A DNA stretch of 64,000 nt from CAVPCZ01 sp963702445 (GTDB lineage Bacteria; Bacteroidota; Ignavibacteria; UBA10030; UBA6906): positions 124,001-188,000 of the forward strand of contig CAVPCZ010000016.1 in NCBI GenBank assembly GCA_963702445.1, read 5' to 3'. Below the pieces are notes generated by a model that had not been told where the DNA came from, made no database searches, and worked only from the letters and a program-made list of their open reading frames with translations. Below are positions 1 to 9,787 of the stretch, one piece after another (positions within the stretch are counted from its first letter, which is position 1; every line of letters starts with the position of its first letter). The position numbers and the translations under genes are program-made.

Positions 1-24
1 CCCCCGAACACGAGAGGAAAAGCT

Positions 25-536
25 TTGAAATCCGCTGACAGTCATCCGGCACGGCCCCGCATCGGGTATGGCTATGATGTCCACCGCCTCGTCGCGGGCC
101 GGCGACTTGATCCTGGGTGGTGTGGAGATTCCCCACGATCTGGGACTCGACGGCCATTCCGACGCGGATGTGCTCGTCCATGCCGATCGCCGATGCGCTG
201 CTCGGCGCGGCGGCCCTGGGCGATATCGGACAGCATTTTCCGAATACCGATGCACGCTACCGGGGGATCTCCAGCCTGTTGCTCCTGAAGGAAGTCGCCC
301 TGCTGCTCGAGCGCTCCGGCTATGAGGTCGGCAACATCGACGCGACCGTGATTCTCGAGCAACCCCGCATCATGCCGCACGCCGGGGCGATGCGGACGAA
401 CATCGCGCGTGCGCTCGGCATCGCACCCGACGCGGTCTCCGTGAAAGCCACCACGGGAGAAGGTCTGGGTTTCACCGGCCGCGGCGAAGGTGCCGCCGCA
501 CATGCCGTGGCCCTTCTGTTCTCCCGGGCAACCTAA
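25..536 (+). CDS. ispF: 2-C-methyl-D-erythritol 2,4-cyclodiphosphate synthase, two frameshifts
   Basis: Cytosolic enzyme of the MEP isoprenoid pathway that cyclises CDP-methylerythritol phosphate to MEcPP. The family N-terminus RIGYGYDVHRL and the metal-site DGHSDADVLVHA segment are visible, as is the C-terminal KATTGEGLGFTGRGEG motif. The protein has to be read through three frames: an extra base near 102 and an extra G at 185, where GCC-ATC-GCC of the conserved AIADALLGA block is split. Outside these points length and sequence are normal for the family. A TTG start at 25 behind GAGAGGA is the best available start but puts about 11 extra residues before the family N-terminus. The two shifts look like sequence errors rather than decay. 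Confidence 0.9.
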
Positions 537-565
537 CAGCCCTGACAACCACGAGCGCAGCAGCT

Positions 566-1183
566 GTGCAAGAATTCTTCACCTTCCTCAACGGCATCGA
601 CCCCCTGTACGTGTACGGCATTGTTCTGGCCGTCGCGCTCATCGAGAATCTTTTTCCCCCTTCGCCCAGCGACATCATGATCGTGGCCGCCGGCTCGCTT
701 GTCGGGATGGGACGCCTCGGATTCCCGGAAACGCTGGTCTCCGCGACCACCGGCAGTGTCGTGGGATTCATCATCATGTACAAGATCGGGGACTGGTTCG
801 GCGACCACATCCTGGAACAGGGGAAGATCAAGTTTATCCCGATCGAATCGGTCCATAAGGTCGAACGCTGGTTCGTGAAATACGGCTATGCGATCATCGT
901 CATCAACCGCTTTCTCACCGGGCACACGCGCGGTGGTCTCCTTTTTCGCGGGAATGTCCGAACTGAAACTCCTGCCCACCACGGGGCTCTGTTTCGTGAG
1001 CGCGCTGCTCTGGAACACCATCCTCATCCTGATCGGCGTCTTTGTGGGTCAGAACTTCGATCTTATCGGGTATTATCTTGACACCTACAGCCAGATTGTG
1101 ACCATCGGCGTGATCGCGATCGCGGGCTGCTCGTTGCGCGATATCTGCTGATCCGCCGCAAGAAGGCACAAAGCACATCATGA
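566..1183 (+). CDS. DedA family membrane protein, two frameshifts
   Basis: Integral membrane protein of the DedA/VTT family, whose members act in undecaprenyl phosphate or lipid flipping and membrane homeostasis. Visible are the N-terminal ENLFPPSPSD motif (typical E-N-x-x-P-x-P-x-E), the amphipathic stretch, and the NRFLTG-TRAVVSFFAG motif that matches the family F-x-P-G-x-R-T core. A surplus C at 923 breaks the frame between GGG and ACA, and a base is missing near 1130 before the basic C-terminus. The GTG start at 566 gives the normal N-terminus. The stop overlaps the next start as ATGA at 1180. The exact substrate cannot be read from sequence. Confidence 0.85.
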
Positions 1184-1794
1184 TCGAATTTCTGTACTCC
1201 CTCGATGTGACTCTGTTCACCTTCCTGAATCAAACACTCGCGAATCCGGTCGGCGACTACCTCTGGCCGTTCATCACCGACTACGACCGGTTTCTCGTCG
1301 TGCGCCTGCTCTTGCTGGCCGTCTGGCTCTGGCTTCTCATCCGGGGAGGCAAGCGGGGGCGGACAGCGGCTCTTCTGCTTGTCCTGGTGCTGGTCTGTTC
1401 CGACCAACTGAGCAGTTCGGTGATCAAGCCGGTTTTTCAACGGGCGCGCCCCTGCCACACCGTGGAGGGAGTGCCCGTGCTGCAGCAGATTCACCTGCTG
1501 GTGCATTGCGGGGGAGGCAAGGCGTTTCCTTCCTCTCATGCCGTGAACAACTTCGCCGTGGCAACCCTCTTCGCTTTCTTCTATCGCCGGTGGACGTGGG
1601 CGTTTTTCACGTGGGCGGCACTCGTGGCCCTTTCGCGCGTGACGGTGGGCGTGCATTTCCCATCGGATATTCTGGCGAGGGCCGTGATCGGCGCCGGCGT
1701 GACAGCACTTCTGCTCTGGATCTGGCACACCCTGGGCCGCACGGCCGCGCCATGGCTCAGGCTCGCACATCCTGCGGAGGCCGACCATGGCTGA
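1180..1794 (+). CDS. PAP2 family membrane phosphatase
   Basis: Membrane phosphatidic-acid-phosphatase-2 superfamily protein of 204 residues, most likely dephosphorylating undecaprenyl pyrophosphate or a related lipid phosphate at the outer face of the inner membrane. All three catalytic signatures are present: K-P-x6-R-P at about residues 83-91, PSSH at 117-120, and S-R-x5-H-F-P-S-D at 152-163, with transmembrane segments around them. Intact. Starts in an ATGA overlap with the DedA gene. The 3' end of the gene lies in the first copy of a 70-bp tandem duplication that runs on to the lnt start. A lipid A phosphatase role is possible but not supported specifically. Confidence 0.88.
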   Translation: MIEFLYSLDVTLFTFLNQTLANPVGDYLWPFITDYDRFLVVRLLLLAVWLWLLIRGGKRGRTAALLLVLVLVCSDQLSSSVIKPVFQRARPCHTVEGVPVLQQIHLLVHCGGGKAFPSSHAVNNFAVATLFAFFYRRWTWAFFTWAALVALSRVTVGVHFPSDILARAVIGAGVTALLLWIWHTLGRTAAPWLRLAHPAEADHG

Positions 1795-1874
1795 GTATTC
1801 ACCGAGTGGCTCGGTCGCCCCATGGCTCAGGCTCACTCATCCTGCGGACGCCGGCCATGGCTGAGTATTCACCG
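1751..1874 (+). repeat. 70-bp imperfect tandem duplication across the PAP2/lnt junction
   Basis: The segment starting CATGGCTCAGGCTC at 1751 recurs at 1821, and CCATGGCTGAGTATTCACCGA at 1786 recurs at 1856, so the period is exactly 70 bases. Each copy carries an ATGGCTGA overlap of a stop and a start codon. Only the second ATG (1857) is in frame with lnt; the first (1787) opens a 25-codon peptide that ends at the second TGA. The copies differ at several bases, so the duplication is not brand new. Confidence 0.9.
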
Positions 1875-3530
1875 ACAGGGGAACACGCGCCCCGGCTCGC
1901 ACTTTCCGTGCTCAGCGGGCTCATGCTCGGTTTTTCGTTCCCGCCCTTTCCTCTCGGAATCCTGGCCTGCTTCGGTCTGGTGCCGTTGCTCGTGGTCATT
2001 GCCGGCATCGAGCGCGCCCGTACGGCACTCCGTTATGTGTACGTCGCCATGCTGGTGTTTCACGTCATTACCGTCAACTGGACCGGCGGATACGCTCACG
2101 GCAATGATCCGTACATGATGATTGCGGGAGCGGTCACGATGCTCGTGCATCCGCTCTTCTACTTCATCCCGTTCGGCATATTCCTGTTCATCCGGCGGCG
2201 CCTCGGCGAACCCCTGGCATTTGGCGCGCTTCCGTTCATCTGGGTCGCCTATGAGTTCAGTCACTCACTCAGCGAATGGTCCTTCCCGTGGCTCACGCTC
2301 GGCAACAGCCAGACCTATGACATCACCCGGCTGCAGTTCATCACCCTCACGGGGGTCTTCGGCCTGTCGTTCTGGATTCTCCTGATGAATCTCGTTGCAT
2401 ATCTTTTCGTGGCCGGCCTTCTCCGCCAGAAGTTCCTCCTGCGCTCTTCAACGACGGCATGGTACCTCGCCATTATTGCGCTGCTCTATGCGCTGCCGGC
2501 CGTGCACGGGGCGTTTGTGCTCTCCCGCCCGGAAGCATCGGCGGGCCTCCAGACGGCCGGGAGCACGGTGAGGGTCGGCATCATACAATCCAATGTCGAT
2601 CCGTGGCAGAAGTGGTCCCGGAGCGGATACGGCACGGTGCAGCTCTACCAGGATATGACCAAGGGGCTCGTGGACAGCCTCGGAGAGAACCGGCCGGACA
2701 TCGTCGTGTGGCCCGAGACCGCGCTTCCGTTCGACGTCCTGGGAGGAATGAACGGCGACCTGCTTGCAATTCTTCGCAGCAACAGCACACAGTGGGGTGC
2801 GGGGATCCTGACGGGATTTCCGCGCAAAGTGCTCTATCACGATTCCACCACCGCACCGCGCAGCGCGAGAAGAGAGAAGGGAACAGGAACGCGCTACGAC
2901 TGGTTCAATGCGGCCGCTTTCATTCCCGCAGACGGGGGCGACGTCCGCTGGTACGGAAAAATGAAGATGGTTCCGTTCGCGGAACGGATTCCCTACGCCG
3001 GGGTGTTCTCCTTCTTCGACTTCCTCCGGTGGGATGTGGGGATCGGCGGCTGGCAGATAGGTCCGGATACGACCGTCTTCGCCGATCCGCGCACGGGAGC
3101 GCGGTTCAACGCCATCATCTGTTATGAGTCCACCTATCCCGGCTTCGTCACGGCGTTCGTGCGAAAAGGGGCGGAGTTTCTCACTCTCGTGACGATCGAC
3201 AGCTGGTGGGATCACATGTCCGGGGCGTACCAGCATCAGCAGATATCGATTCTCCGCGCGGTGGAGAACCGCCGATGGCTGGTCCGGTGTGCGGTGGGCG
3301 GGATTTCCTGCTTCATCGACCCCTACGGCCGGGTCTACGATCGCACCGAATTGTTCACCACGGCGACACTCAGCAGAACAATCGGGCGGCGCACGGACCT
3401 GACCGTGTATTCCCGGTACGGCGACTGGCTGGGTGAGATCTGCGCCTGGTTGAGCATGGCGTTGCTCGCCGCCGGGGCCGGACAGACATTTCTCAGGAAG
3501 AAACGGACTCAACAATGGCAGAACAAGTGA
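1857..3530 (+). CDS. lnt: apolipoprotein N-acyltransferase
   Basis: Inner-membrane enzyme that transfers the third acyl chain to the N-terminal cysteine of lipoproteins. About six membrane segments fill the first 220 residues, followed by a nitrilase-fold periplasmic domain. The catalytic triad is visible: Glu about 287 in VWPETALP, Lys about 368 in YGKMKMVPFAE, Cys about 422 in IICYES. A final membrane helix precedes the basic C-terminus. 557 residues, intact, normal length. The frame is open upstream, but 1857 is preferred because the hydrophobic N-terminus begins there and the ATG repeats the ATGGCTGA overlap seen in the duplicated copy. Overlaps the next gene by 16 bases. Confidence 0.9.
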   Translation: MAEYSPTGEHAPRLALSVLSGLMLGFSFPPFPLGILACFGLVPLLVVIAGIERARTALRYVYVAMLVFHVITVNWTGGYAHGNDPYMMIAGAVTMLVHPLFYFIPFGIFLFIRRRLGEPLAFGALPFIWVAYEFSHSLSEWSFPWLTLGNSQTYDITRLQFITLTGVFGLSFWILLMNLVAYLFVAGLLRQKFLLRSSTTAWYLAIIALLYALPAVHGAFVLSRPEASAGLQTAGSTVRVGIIQSNVDPWQKWSRSGYGTVQLYQDMTKGLVDSLGENRPDIVVWPETALPFDVLGGMNGDLLAILRSNSTQWGAGILTGFPRKVLYHDSTTAPRSARREKGTGTRYDWFNAAAFIPADGGDVRWYGKMKMVPFAERIPYAGVFSFFDFLRWDVGIGGWQIGPDTTVFADPRTGARFNAIICYESTYPGFVTAFVRKGAEFLTLVTIDSWWDHMSGAYQHQQISILRAVENRRWLVRCAVGGISCFIDPYGRVYDRTELFTTATLSRTIGRRTDLTVYSRYGDWLGEICAWLSMALLAAGAGQTFLRKKRTQQWQNK

Positions 3531-4561
3531 TTGACCTGCGGAGCGATACGGTCACCCGGCCGTCTGCAGCGATGCGGCGGGCGATGGCCGATGCGGAAGT
3601 CGGCGACGATGTGTTCGCCGAAGACCCGACGGTGAACAGGCTCCAGGATCAGGTGGCCGGCCTGCTGGGAAAGGAAGCCGCGCTGTTTGTGCCGAGCGGG
3701 ACGATGGGAAACCAGCTGTGCATCAAGGTCCACACCCGGCCCGGCGACGAGATCATTGCGGAAGCCGGGTCGCATGTGTTCAACCATGAAACCGGCGGGT
3801 CGGCGTTTCACTCAGGCGTTCAGGTCTACACCATACCCGGCACGCACGGTCAGCTGCGCGCCGCGCAGGTGGCACAGGCGATCAGGCCGAAGATCTACTA
3901 TATGCCCCGGACGCGGCTTATCTGTCTGGAGAACACACACAACCTGGCGGGGGGGACGGTGTATCCGCTCCCGCTTATCGAGGAAATCTCCGCGCTTGCC
4001 CGCCGTGAAGGGATAGGGATGCATCTGGACGGGGCGCGCATCTGGAACGCCAGCGTCGCCTCGGGCATTCCTCCCGCGGAATACGCACGCCATTTCGATT
4101 CCGTTTCGGTCTGTTTCTCCAAGGGGCTTGGTGCGCCCGTGGGCTCGGCCATCGCGGGTACGCGGGAGTTCATAGAAGAGGCGCGGCACTTCCGGAAGAT
4201 TTTCGGGGGCGGAATGCGGCAGGCGGGGGTGCTTGCAGCGGCCGCCCTGTACGCTCTGGAGCACAACATCGGGCGGCTGAGTGAAGATCATGCCAAGGCG
4301 GCGGAACTCGCCAGGGCACTTTCCGGTGCTCCCGGCGTGTCCATTGACGCGGCGTCCGTCCAGACGAATATCCTGATCATCGACGTGGCAGGCACCGGAC
4401 GGACGCCCGACGGACTTGCGGCGGAGCTGCGCCGGCGGGGCGTTTTGATGATTCCGGCATCGGGAACGGCTCTGCGGGCGGTGGCCCATCTGGATGTGAC
4501 GATGGACCAGGTGAGAGAGGCTGCAGGGGTGGCGAACGATGTTTTTGCCCGCGGGACTTGA
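3515..4561 (+). CDS. ltaE: low-specificity L-threonine aldolase
   Basis: PLP-dependent fold-type I lyase cleaving L-threonine or L-allo-threonine to glycine and acetaldehyde. The DLRSDTVTRP N-terminus, the VGDDVFAEDPTV segment, HLDGAR (Asp about 172, cofactor ring contact) and the Schiff-base lysine about 203 in SVCFSKGLGAPVG are present. 348 residues, intact. The gene starts inside the last codons of lnt, so it is probably the last gene of the ispF-side transcript. It is followed at once by the promoter and hairpin of the rimP operon. Confidence 0.9.
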   Translation: MAEQVIDLRSDTVTRPSAAMRRAMADAEVGDDVFAEDPTVNRLQDQVAGLLGKEAALFVPSGTMGNQLCIKVHTRPGDEIIAEAGSHVFNHETGGSAFHSGVQVYTIPGTHGQLRAAQVAQAIRPKIYYMPRTRLICLENTHNLAGGTVYPLPLIEEISALARREGIGMHLDGARIWNASVASGIPPAEYARHFDSVSVCFSKGLGAPVGSAIAGTREFIEEARHFRKIFGGGMRQAGVLAAAALYALEHNIGRLSEDHAKAAELARALSGAPGVSIDAASVQTNILIIDVAGTGRTPDGLAAELRRRGVLMIPASGTALRAVAHLDVTMDQVREAAGVANDVFARGT

Positions 4562-4586
4562 TTTTTGTTGGTGAAAGTAGTATACT
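4558..4586 (+). promoter_or_regulatory. sigma70-like promoter of the rimP-nusA-infB operon
   Basis: TTGATT at 4558-4563 and TATACT at 4581-4586 are separated by exactly 17 bases, directly upstream of the hairpin and rimP. The -35 box overlaps the ltaE stop codon. The local sequence is AT-rich compared with the surroundings. Prediction by eye. Confidence 0.65.
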
Positions 4587-4603
4587 ACAAAGGTTTGTAG
4601 AGA

Positions 4604-4629
4604 TAGCCCGTACCGGGCTATTTTTATTT
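4604..4629 (+). terminator. hairpin with T-tract in the rimP leader
   Basis: A perfect 7-bp stem TAGCCCG/CGGGCTA with a 3-base loop (4604-4620) is followed by TTTTTATTT. It has the form of an intrinsic terminator. Because a good promoter lies upstream of it, it may serve as an attenuator in the leader of the rimP operon as well as ending read-through from ltaE. Confidence 0.7.
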
Positions 4630-4644
4630 GTCTCAACCAGGATC

Positions 4645-5100
4645 ATGATGCGCGTTCCGGAGCCCCTCCGCCAGGCCATAAATACCTGTGTGACGCAAAG
4701 CGCGGCGCACGTTATTGATGTCGTTATCCGCGGTGATCACCGGCGTCCCGTGGTGGAAGTGTACATCGACACTCCCGGGGTGGTCACCACCGACCTCTGT
4801 GCCGAAATCAGCAGGAACATCAGCGCAATCATCGACGCGACGGAGATCATCTCGTCAGGCTACCGTCTCGAGGTATCCTCTCCCGGCATAGAGCGGCCGC
4901 TGGGATTCTCCTGGCAGTATCCCAAGCATATCGGGCGCCAGCTGCTGCTCAAGCTCGCGTCAACACCCGGCGAACCCGCCCGGCGGGGATCGCTCCTCGC
5001 GGCGGACGGCGAGGGTATCACAGTGCGGTTCGCGGGCTCGGAAGAGACGCGGATCCTGTTCGGCGACATCCGGGAGGCAAAAGTCGCACCGCCATGGTGA
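4645..5100 (+). CDS. rimP: ribosome maturation factor RimP
   Basis: Cytoplasmic factor for 30S subunit maturation. About 151 residues with the N-terminal alpha/beta domain and its GYRLEVSSPGIERPL signature (family V-S-S-P-G-[IL]-[DE]-R-P-L), then a small SH3-like C-terminal domain ending in a short charged stretch. Two adjacent ATG codons at 4645 and 4648 follow an AGGA at 4639. First gene of the operon, immediately before nusA as in most bacteria. Intact. Confidence 0.9.
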   Translation: MMRVPEPLRQAINTCVTQSAAHVIDVVIRGDHRRPVVEVYIDTPGVVTTDLCAEISRNISAIIDATEIISSGYRLEVSSPGIERPLGFSWQYPKHIGRQLLLKLASTPGEPARRGSLLAADGEGITVRFAGSEETRILFGDIREAKVAPPW

Positions 5101-5140
5101 GTCCCGGAATCCAGCTCAACGTATTTATGTGGAGGAAGTA

Positions 5141-6634
5141 ATGAATTCGGAGATTGTCGAATCGTTCGCGCAGATGGTCCGCGAGAAGGGGATCGACAAG
5201 GATATCCTGACCGGTATTGTCGAGGACGTCTTTTCGATGATGGTAAGAAAGAAATACGGCCAGGACGCGAAGTTCGACGTCGTGGTCAACATGGACAAGG
5301 GCGACATCGAGATCTTCCTTGAACGGGAGGTCGTGGAGACGGTGGAGAACCCCGTGACGCAGATCGATGTCGCGAGCGCGCGCGAACTGTCCGGAGAGGA
5401 CCTGGACGTCGGCGAAGACTACGTGGAAGTCGTCCCGCTTGTGGTGTTCGGCCGGCGCCTGGTCGTGAGCGCGAAGCAGAACCTGAACCAGCGCATCAAG
5501 GAGATCGAACGGGAGCTGATCTACAACGAGTACAGCAACGCGATCGGCGACATCATCGTGGGCGAAATCTACCAGATCCGGCGGAACGAGATCCTGATCA
5601 ATCACAACCGGAACGAGCTTATTCTTCCGAAGAGCGAACAGATCTTCAAGGAACGGTACAAGAAGGGCGAAACCATCCGTGCGGTGGTGAAGGAAGTCCG
5701 GCGGAACAACGGCACCCCCGCGGTGGTCGTCTCCCGGGCCGACGCGAAGTTTCTGGCGAAGCTCTTCGAAATGGAAATCCCCGAGATCTACGACGGCATC
5801 ATCGAGATCAAGCGCATTGCGCGCGAACCCGGCGAGCGGGCGAAGGTGGCGGTGGAGTCGCACGACGACCGGATCGACGCGGTGGGCGCATGCGTCGGCA
5901 TGAAGGGCGTGCGCATCCACACCATCGTGCGGGAACTGAACAACGAGAATATCGACGTCATCAACTACAGCGACGTGCCCGAGCTCTTCATGGCACGGGC
6001 TCTCGCACCGGCAAAACTCAAGAGCGTGGAACTGGACAAGGAAGCGAAGACGGCGAATGTTGTCGTCGCGGCCGACCAGGTGTCCCTGGCCATCGGCCGC
6101 AACGGACAGAACATCCGCCTCGCAAGCAAACTCACCGGCTACGAGATCAATCTCATCAAGGAGGGCGGCGACGAGGACGAGTACGACATCGAGCTGGTGG
6201 ACTTCAAGCCGGAGCTCGGCGAAGAATTGTATCTGAAGCTGATCGACGCCGGCCTGGAAACGGCGAAGGAAGTGCTGAATGCGAGCATGGATACGTTGCT
6301 GGCAATCGAAGGGCTGGATGAGGCACGGGTCCGCGAGATCCGCGAAATGATCCGGCAGGATCTTGACGAGGCGGAAGTTGATGAGGACGAAGAGGCGGTG
6401 GATCCCCTGAAGCCGATCGCTACGGCGACGCCGGGTGACATGCCGCCGGGACCCGGCCGCGCGCCGGTCGCAGGCGCTCCCTCCGCGGGAACACCTGCAG
6501 CCCCTGCAGCCCCAGGAATCCCTGCAGCTCCAGCGGTCCCTGCAGCTCCGGCTGCCCCTCCGGCAGACCCTGCGGAACCGGAAGACCCTGCAGAACCTGC
6601 AGACCCTGCGGACGAAGGTCCGAAGAATTCTTAA
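5141..6634 (+). CDS. nusA: transcription termination/antitermination factor NusA
   Basis: RNA-polymerase-binding elongation factor. The N-terminal domain (about 1-125), S1 domain (VGEIYQIRRNEILINHNRNE region), two KH domains (VGACVGMKGVRI and SLAIGRNGQNIRLA) and one C-terminal helix-hairpin-helix segment (about 370-415) are present. ATG 5141 is chosen because GGAGGAAG ends five bases before it; an upstream GTG would destroy that site. After an acidic linker the protein ends in an unusual Pro/Ala-rich tail of about 65 residues, encoded by many CCTGCAG heptamers. Intact, 497 residues. Acts with the rest of this operon in coupling transcription and ribosome synthesis. Confidence 0.93.
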   Translation: MNSEIVESFAQMVREKGIDKDILTGIVEDVFSMMVRKKYGQDAKFDVVVNMDKGDIEIFLEREVVETVENPVTQIDVASARELSGEDLDVGEDYVEVVPLVVFGRRLVVSAKQNLNQRIKEIERELIYNEYSNAIGDIIVGEIYQIRRNEILINHNRNELILPKSEQIFKERYKKGETIRAVVKEVRRNNGTPAVVVSRADAKFLAKLFEMEIPEIYDGIIEIKRIAREPGERAKVAVESHDDRIDAVGACVGMKGVRIHTIVRELNNENIDVINYSDVPELFMARALAPAKLKSVELDKEAKTANVVVAADQVSLAIGRNGQNIRLASKLTGYEINLIKEGGDEDEYDIELVDFKPELGEELYLKLIDAGLETAKEVLNASMDTLLAIEGLDEARVREIREMIRQDLDEAEVDEDEEAVDPLKPIATATPGDMPPGPGRAPVAGAPSAGTPAAPAAPGIPAAPAVPAAPAAPPADPAEPEDPAEPADPADEGPKNS

Positions 6635-6643
6635 AGGAGTCGC

Positions 6644-9407
6644 ATGACCGAAACGGTAGAAAAGAAGAAGAAGCTGTACAAGGTTGCGACAGAACTCAAT
6701 CTCTCGCATGAGACGTTGATCGAGTTCCTGCGCAAGAAGGGGCACGAGGTGAAGGGTCACATGTCGTCGGTGGACGAGCCATGATGCGTGACATCCTCAT
6801 CCACTTCAAGAAGGAAAAGGATGTTGCGGAGAAGCACCACCGCAAGATCCAGGAGATCCGCGAGACCAAGAAGACGCGCGGAAAAGAAGGGCGTCGAGGA
6901 AGTCGCGGAGGCGGGCGCAAAGATCGCCCCGCCGGCGGCGCGAGCCCGCCGTGAAGCCGCCGGAAGAAACCCCGGTGGTCGAAGCGCCGGTCGCTCCTCC
7001 GGTGGAGGAAGTCCCCGCACCGCAGGTGGAAGCGGAGATTCCCGCGGTGACTCCGGCGCCGGAAGCACGTCGCGAAGAAGAGGAAGTCGCCGCCGGCAGA
7101 GACCACCGTCGCCGAGGCTCCGGCCGGGCAGACGGCCGAAGCTCCCGTGAGCGAAGAAGTTGCGGAAGGCGGACCGGCTGCGGCACCGGCAAAAGGAAAG
7201 GACCGCGAGAAGCAGCTTTCGCCTCTGGAACTCAAGAAGGGCCAGCGCGGCAAAATCGGCCTGACCATCAAAGGCAAGATGGACCTGGCTCCCAAGAAGC
7301 CCGCTCCGGGAAAGGCAGCCAAAGGCGCGCCCGCGCCCACGGCCGCGGCCACCGCAGCGGCAGCCGAAGCCGAAGACCACAAGCGGAAAAAGAAGAAGAA
7401 GCGGGTGAAGGACGAGACACCGGAAGTCGAAGCCGGTGGAAGACTGAAGATACTCGACAAGAAGAAGAAAAAGAAGAAGAAGCTCCGCCACAAGGAGATC
7501 AACCAGACCGAGGTCGATGAGGCCATCCGCCGGACACTTGCGGCGATGGACGACACGCGGTGTCAGCGGACGCGCGGCCAGCAAGAAACGGAAGCGGAAG
7601 GAACGTGAAGAGGAGGAGGTGCGGCTGCAGGAGGAGGCCAAACGCGAAGAAGGCATCCTGCGCGTGACGGAATTCGTCTCCGTCAACGACCTCGCCAATC
7701 TGATGCACGTCAACGTGGCCGATGTCATCAAGAAGTGCATGGAACTCGGCATCATGGTCTCCATCAACCAGCGCCTGGACAAGGATACGATCACGCTGGT
7801 GGCGGACGAGTTCGGCTGCAGGTGAGTTTCTACCTCGAGCGTTGTGGAAGAGGGAGATATCCCCGATATTCCGGATCCCCCCGAGAGCCTGCGCCGCCGC
7901 GCCCCCGTGGTGACCATCATGGGACACGTCGATCACGGCAAGACATCGCTCCTGGACTACATCCGCCGCTCCAACGTGGTGGCGGGCGAAGCCGGCGGGA
8001 TCACGCAGCATATCGGCGCCTATGAGGTGACCAGCCCCACCGGACGGCGTATCACCTTCCTCGATACACCGGGCCATGAGGCCTTCACCGCCATGCGCGC
8101 CCGCGGCGCCCAGATCACGGACATCGTCGTGCTCGTCGTTGCCGCCGATGACAGCGTGATGCCGCAGACCCTGGAGGCGATCAGCCATGCGCAGGCCGCC
8201 GGCGTTCCGATCATCATCGCCATCAACAAGATCGACAAACCCGACGCCAACCCCGAGCAAATCCGCCAGCAGACTGGCGGAGACGAACATCCTCGTCGAG
8301 GAATGGGGCGGCAAGTATCAGTGCGTCGAGCTGTCCGCCAAAACGGGGAAGAACGTGGACGTCCTGCTCGAAAAGATCGGCCTCGAAGCGGACGTCCTCG
8401 ACCTGAAGGCGAATCCCGACCGCCTTGCCAATCGGCACGATCGTGGAAGCCCAGCTGGACAAGGGGAAAGGCGTCACCGCGACGGTGCTGGTGCAGAAAG
8501 GGACGCTCCGCATCGGCGATCCGTTCATTGCGGGGATCTTCAGCGGCAAGGTGCGCGCGATGTACGATGAACGCGGCAACCGGCTTGAAGTGGCGGGCCC
8601 GTCAACACCGGTGCAGCTTACCGGTCTGGACGGATTCCCGCAGGCCGGCGATACCTTCATCGTCGTGGAGTCGGACCGCGAGGCGCGCGAGATCAGCCTG
8701 CGCCGCCAGCAGCTGAAACGGGAGCAGGACTTCCGCCAGATCCGCCTGACAACCCTCGACGACATCTCGCTGCAGATCAAGGAAGGCCAGGTGAAGGAAC
8801 TCGCCGTTATCGTGAAGGGCGACGTGGACGGGTCCGTTGAGGCGCTGGCCGATTCGCTGATGAAGATCTCCCACAAGGAGGTCAAACTCAACGTCATCCA
8901 CAGCGGCGTGGGCACGATCTCCGAATCGGATATCATGCTCGCGGCGGCCTCGGGCGCGGTGATCATCGGCTTCCGCGTCCGGCCGAACCTGAACGCCCGC
9001 CGCCTGGCCGAGAAGGAAAAGGTCGACATCCGGACCTACAACATCATCTACGACGCCATCGACGACATCCACAAGGCGCTGGAAGGGCATGCTCTCGCCC
9101 GAGAAGAAGGAAGAGATCGTCGCGACCATCGACGTCCGCGAGGTGTTCAAGGTCCCGAAGATCGGGAACATCGCCGGCTGCTATCGTCCAGGACGGGAAG
9201 ATCATGCGGAACAACCGCGTGCGTCTGATCCGCGACGGCATCCAGGTGTTCGAAGGGACGATCAGCTCCCTGAAGCGGTTCAAGGAGGACGTCCGCGAAG
9301 TGGAGTCCGGATTCGAATGCGGCATCGGCCTCGAGAACTTCAACGATGTCAAGGTCGGCGACACCATCGAGGCCTTCAAGATCGTCGAAAGCAAACGAAA
9401 GCTCTAG
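6644..9407 (+). CDS. infB: translation initiation factor IF-2, about ten frameshifts
   Basis: GTPase that places initiator tRNA on the 30S subunit. ATG 6644 follows AAAGGAG. The N-terminal winged-helix module, a long Lys/Glu/Ala-rich linker, a second N-terminal domain (VTEFVSVNDLANLMHV), the G domain with VVTIMGHVDHGKTS (G1), FLDTPGHEAFTAMRARG (G3) and INKIDK (G4), and the C1/C2 domains to SKRKL can be assembled. The frame changes about ten times, mostly by one surplus base (for example 8273, 9088) and once or twice by a missing one. Both sides of each break match the family, so the factor is almost surely functional and the shifts do not reflect decay. Confidence 0.92.
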
Positions 9408-9411
9408 AACG

Positions 9412-9787
9412 ATGTCCATTCGCACCGAGCGCGTTGCCTCCCTGATCAAAGAGGAGATCGGCGCCATCCTGATCAGGGACTACAACGACCCCGCGTTCGG
9501 CTTCACCACCGTGACCGATGTGAGGGTGAGCGGCGGATCTCCGCATCGCGAAGGTGTATTTCAGCGTGCTGGGATCGGCCGAGGTGCAGGCCAGAGACGA
9601 TGGACGATGCTGGAGGCGGAACGGGCCCACATCCGCGGGCATCGTGGGACATCACATGCACATGCGGTTCATTCCCGAACTCCACTTCTACCACGACACA
9701 ACGCTGGACCGGGTCGACCGGATCAACGCATTGCTCAAGGAGATCCATCGCAGCGAGGGGGAGCACGAGGGTGGCGGAGAGAAATGA
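9412..9787 (+). CDS. rbfA: 30S ribosome-binding factor A, frameshifted
   Basis: Small KH-like protein needed for late 16S rRNA maturation and cold growth. Readable blocks are the N-terminal RTERVASLIKEEIGAILIRDYNDP, then DLRIAKVYFSVLGS, then MLEAERAHIRG and the conserved MRFIPELHFYHD with the C-terminal TLDRVDRINALLKEI. The frame changes near 9535, 9595 and 9650. Located between infB and truB as usual. Its stop overlaps the truB start as ATGA. Confidence 0.88.

Noticed and set aside
5018..6760. Long minus-strand ORF of 580 codons opposite nusA
   Set aside because: It is the antisense shadow of nusA in a GC-rich genome; composition is odd (His/Arg/Asp-rich) and no family fits, while nusA on the other strand is complete.
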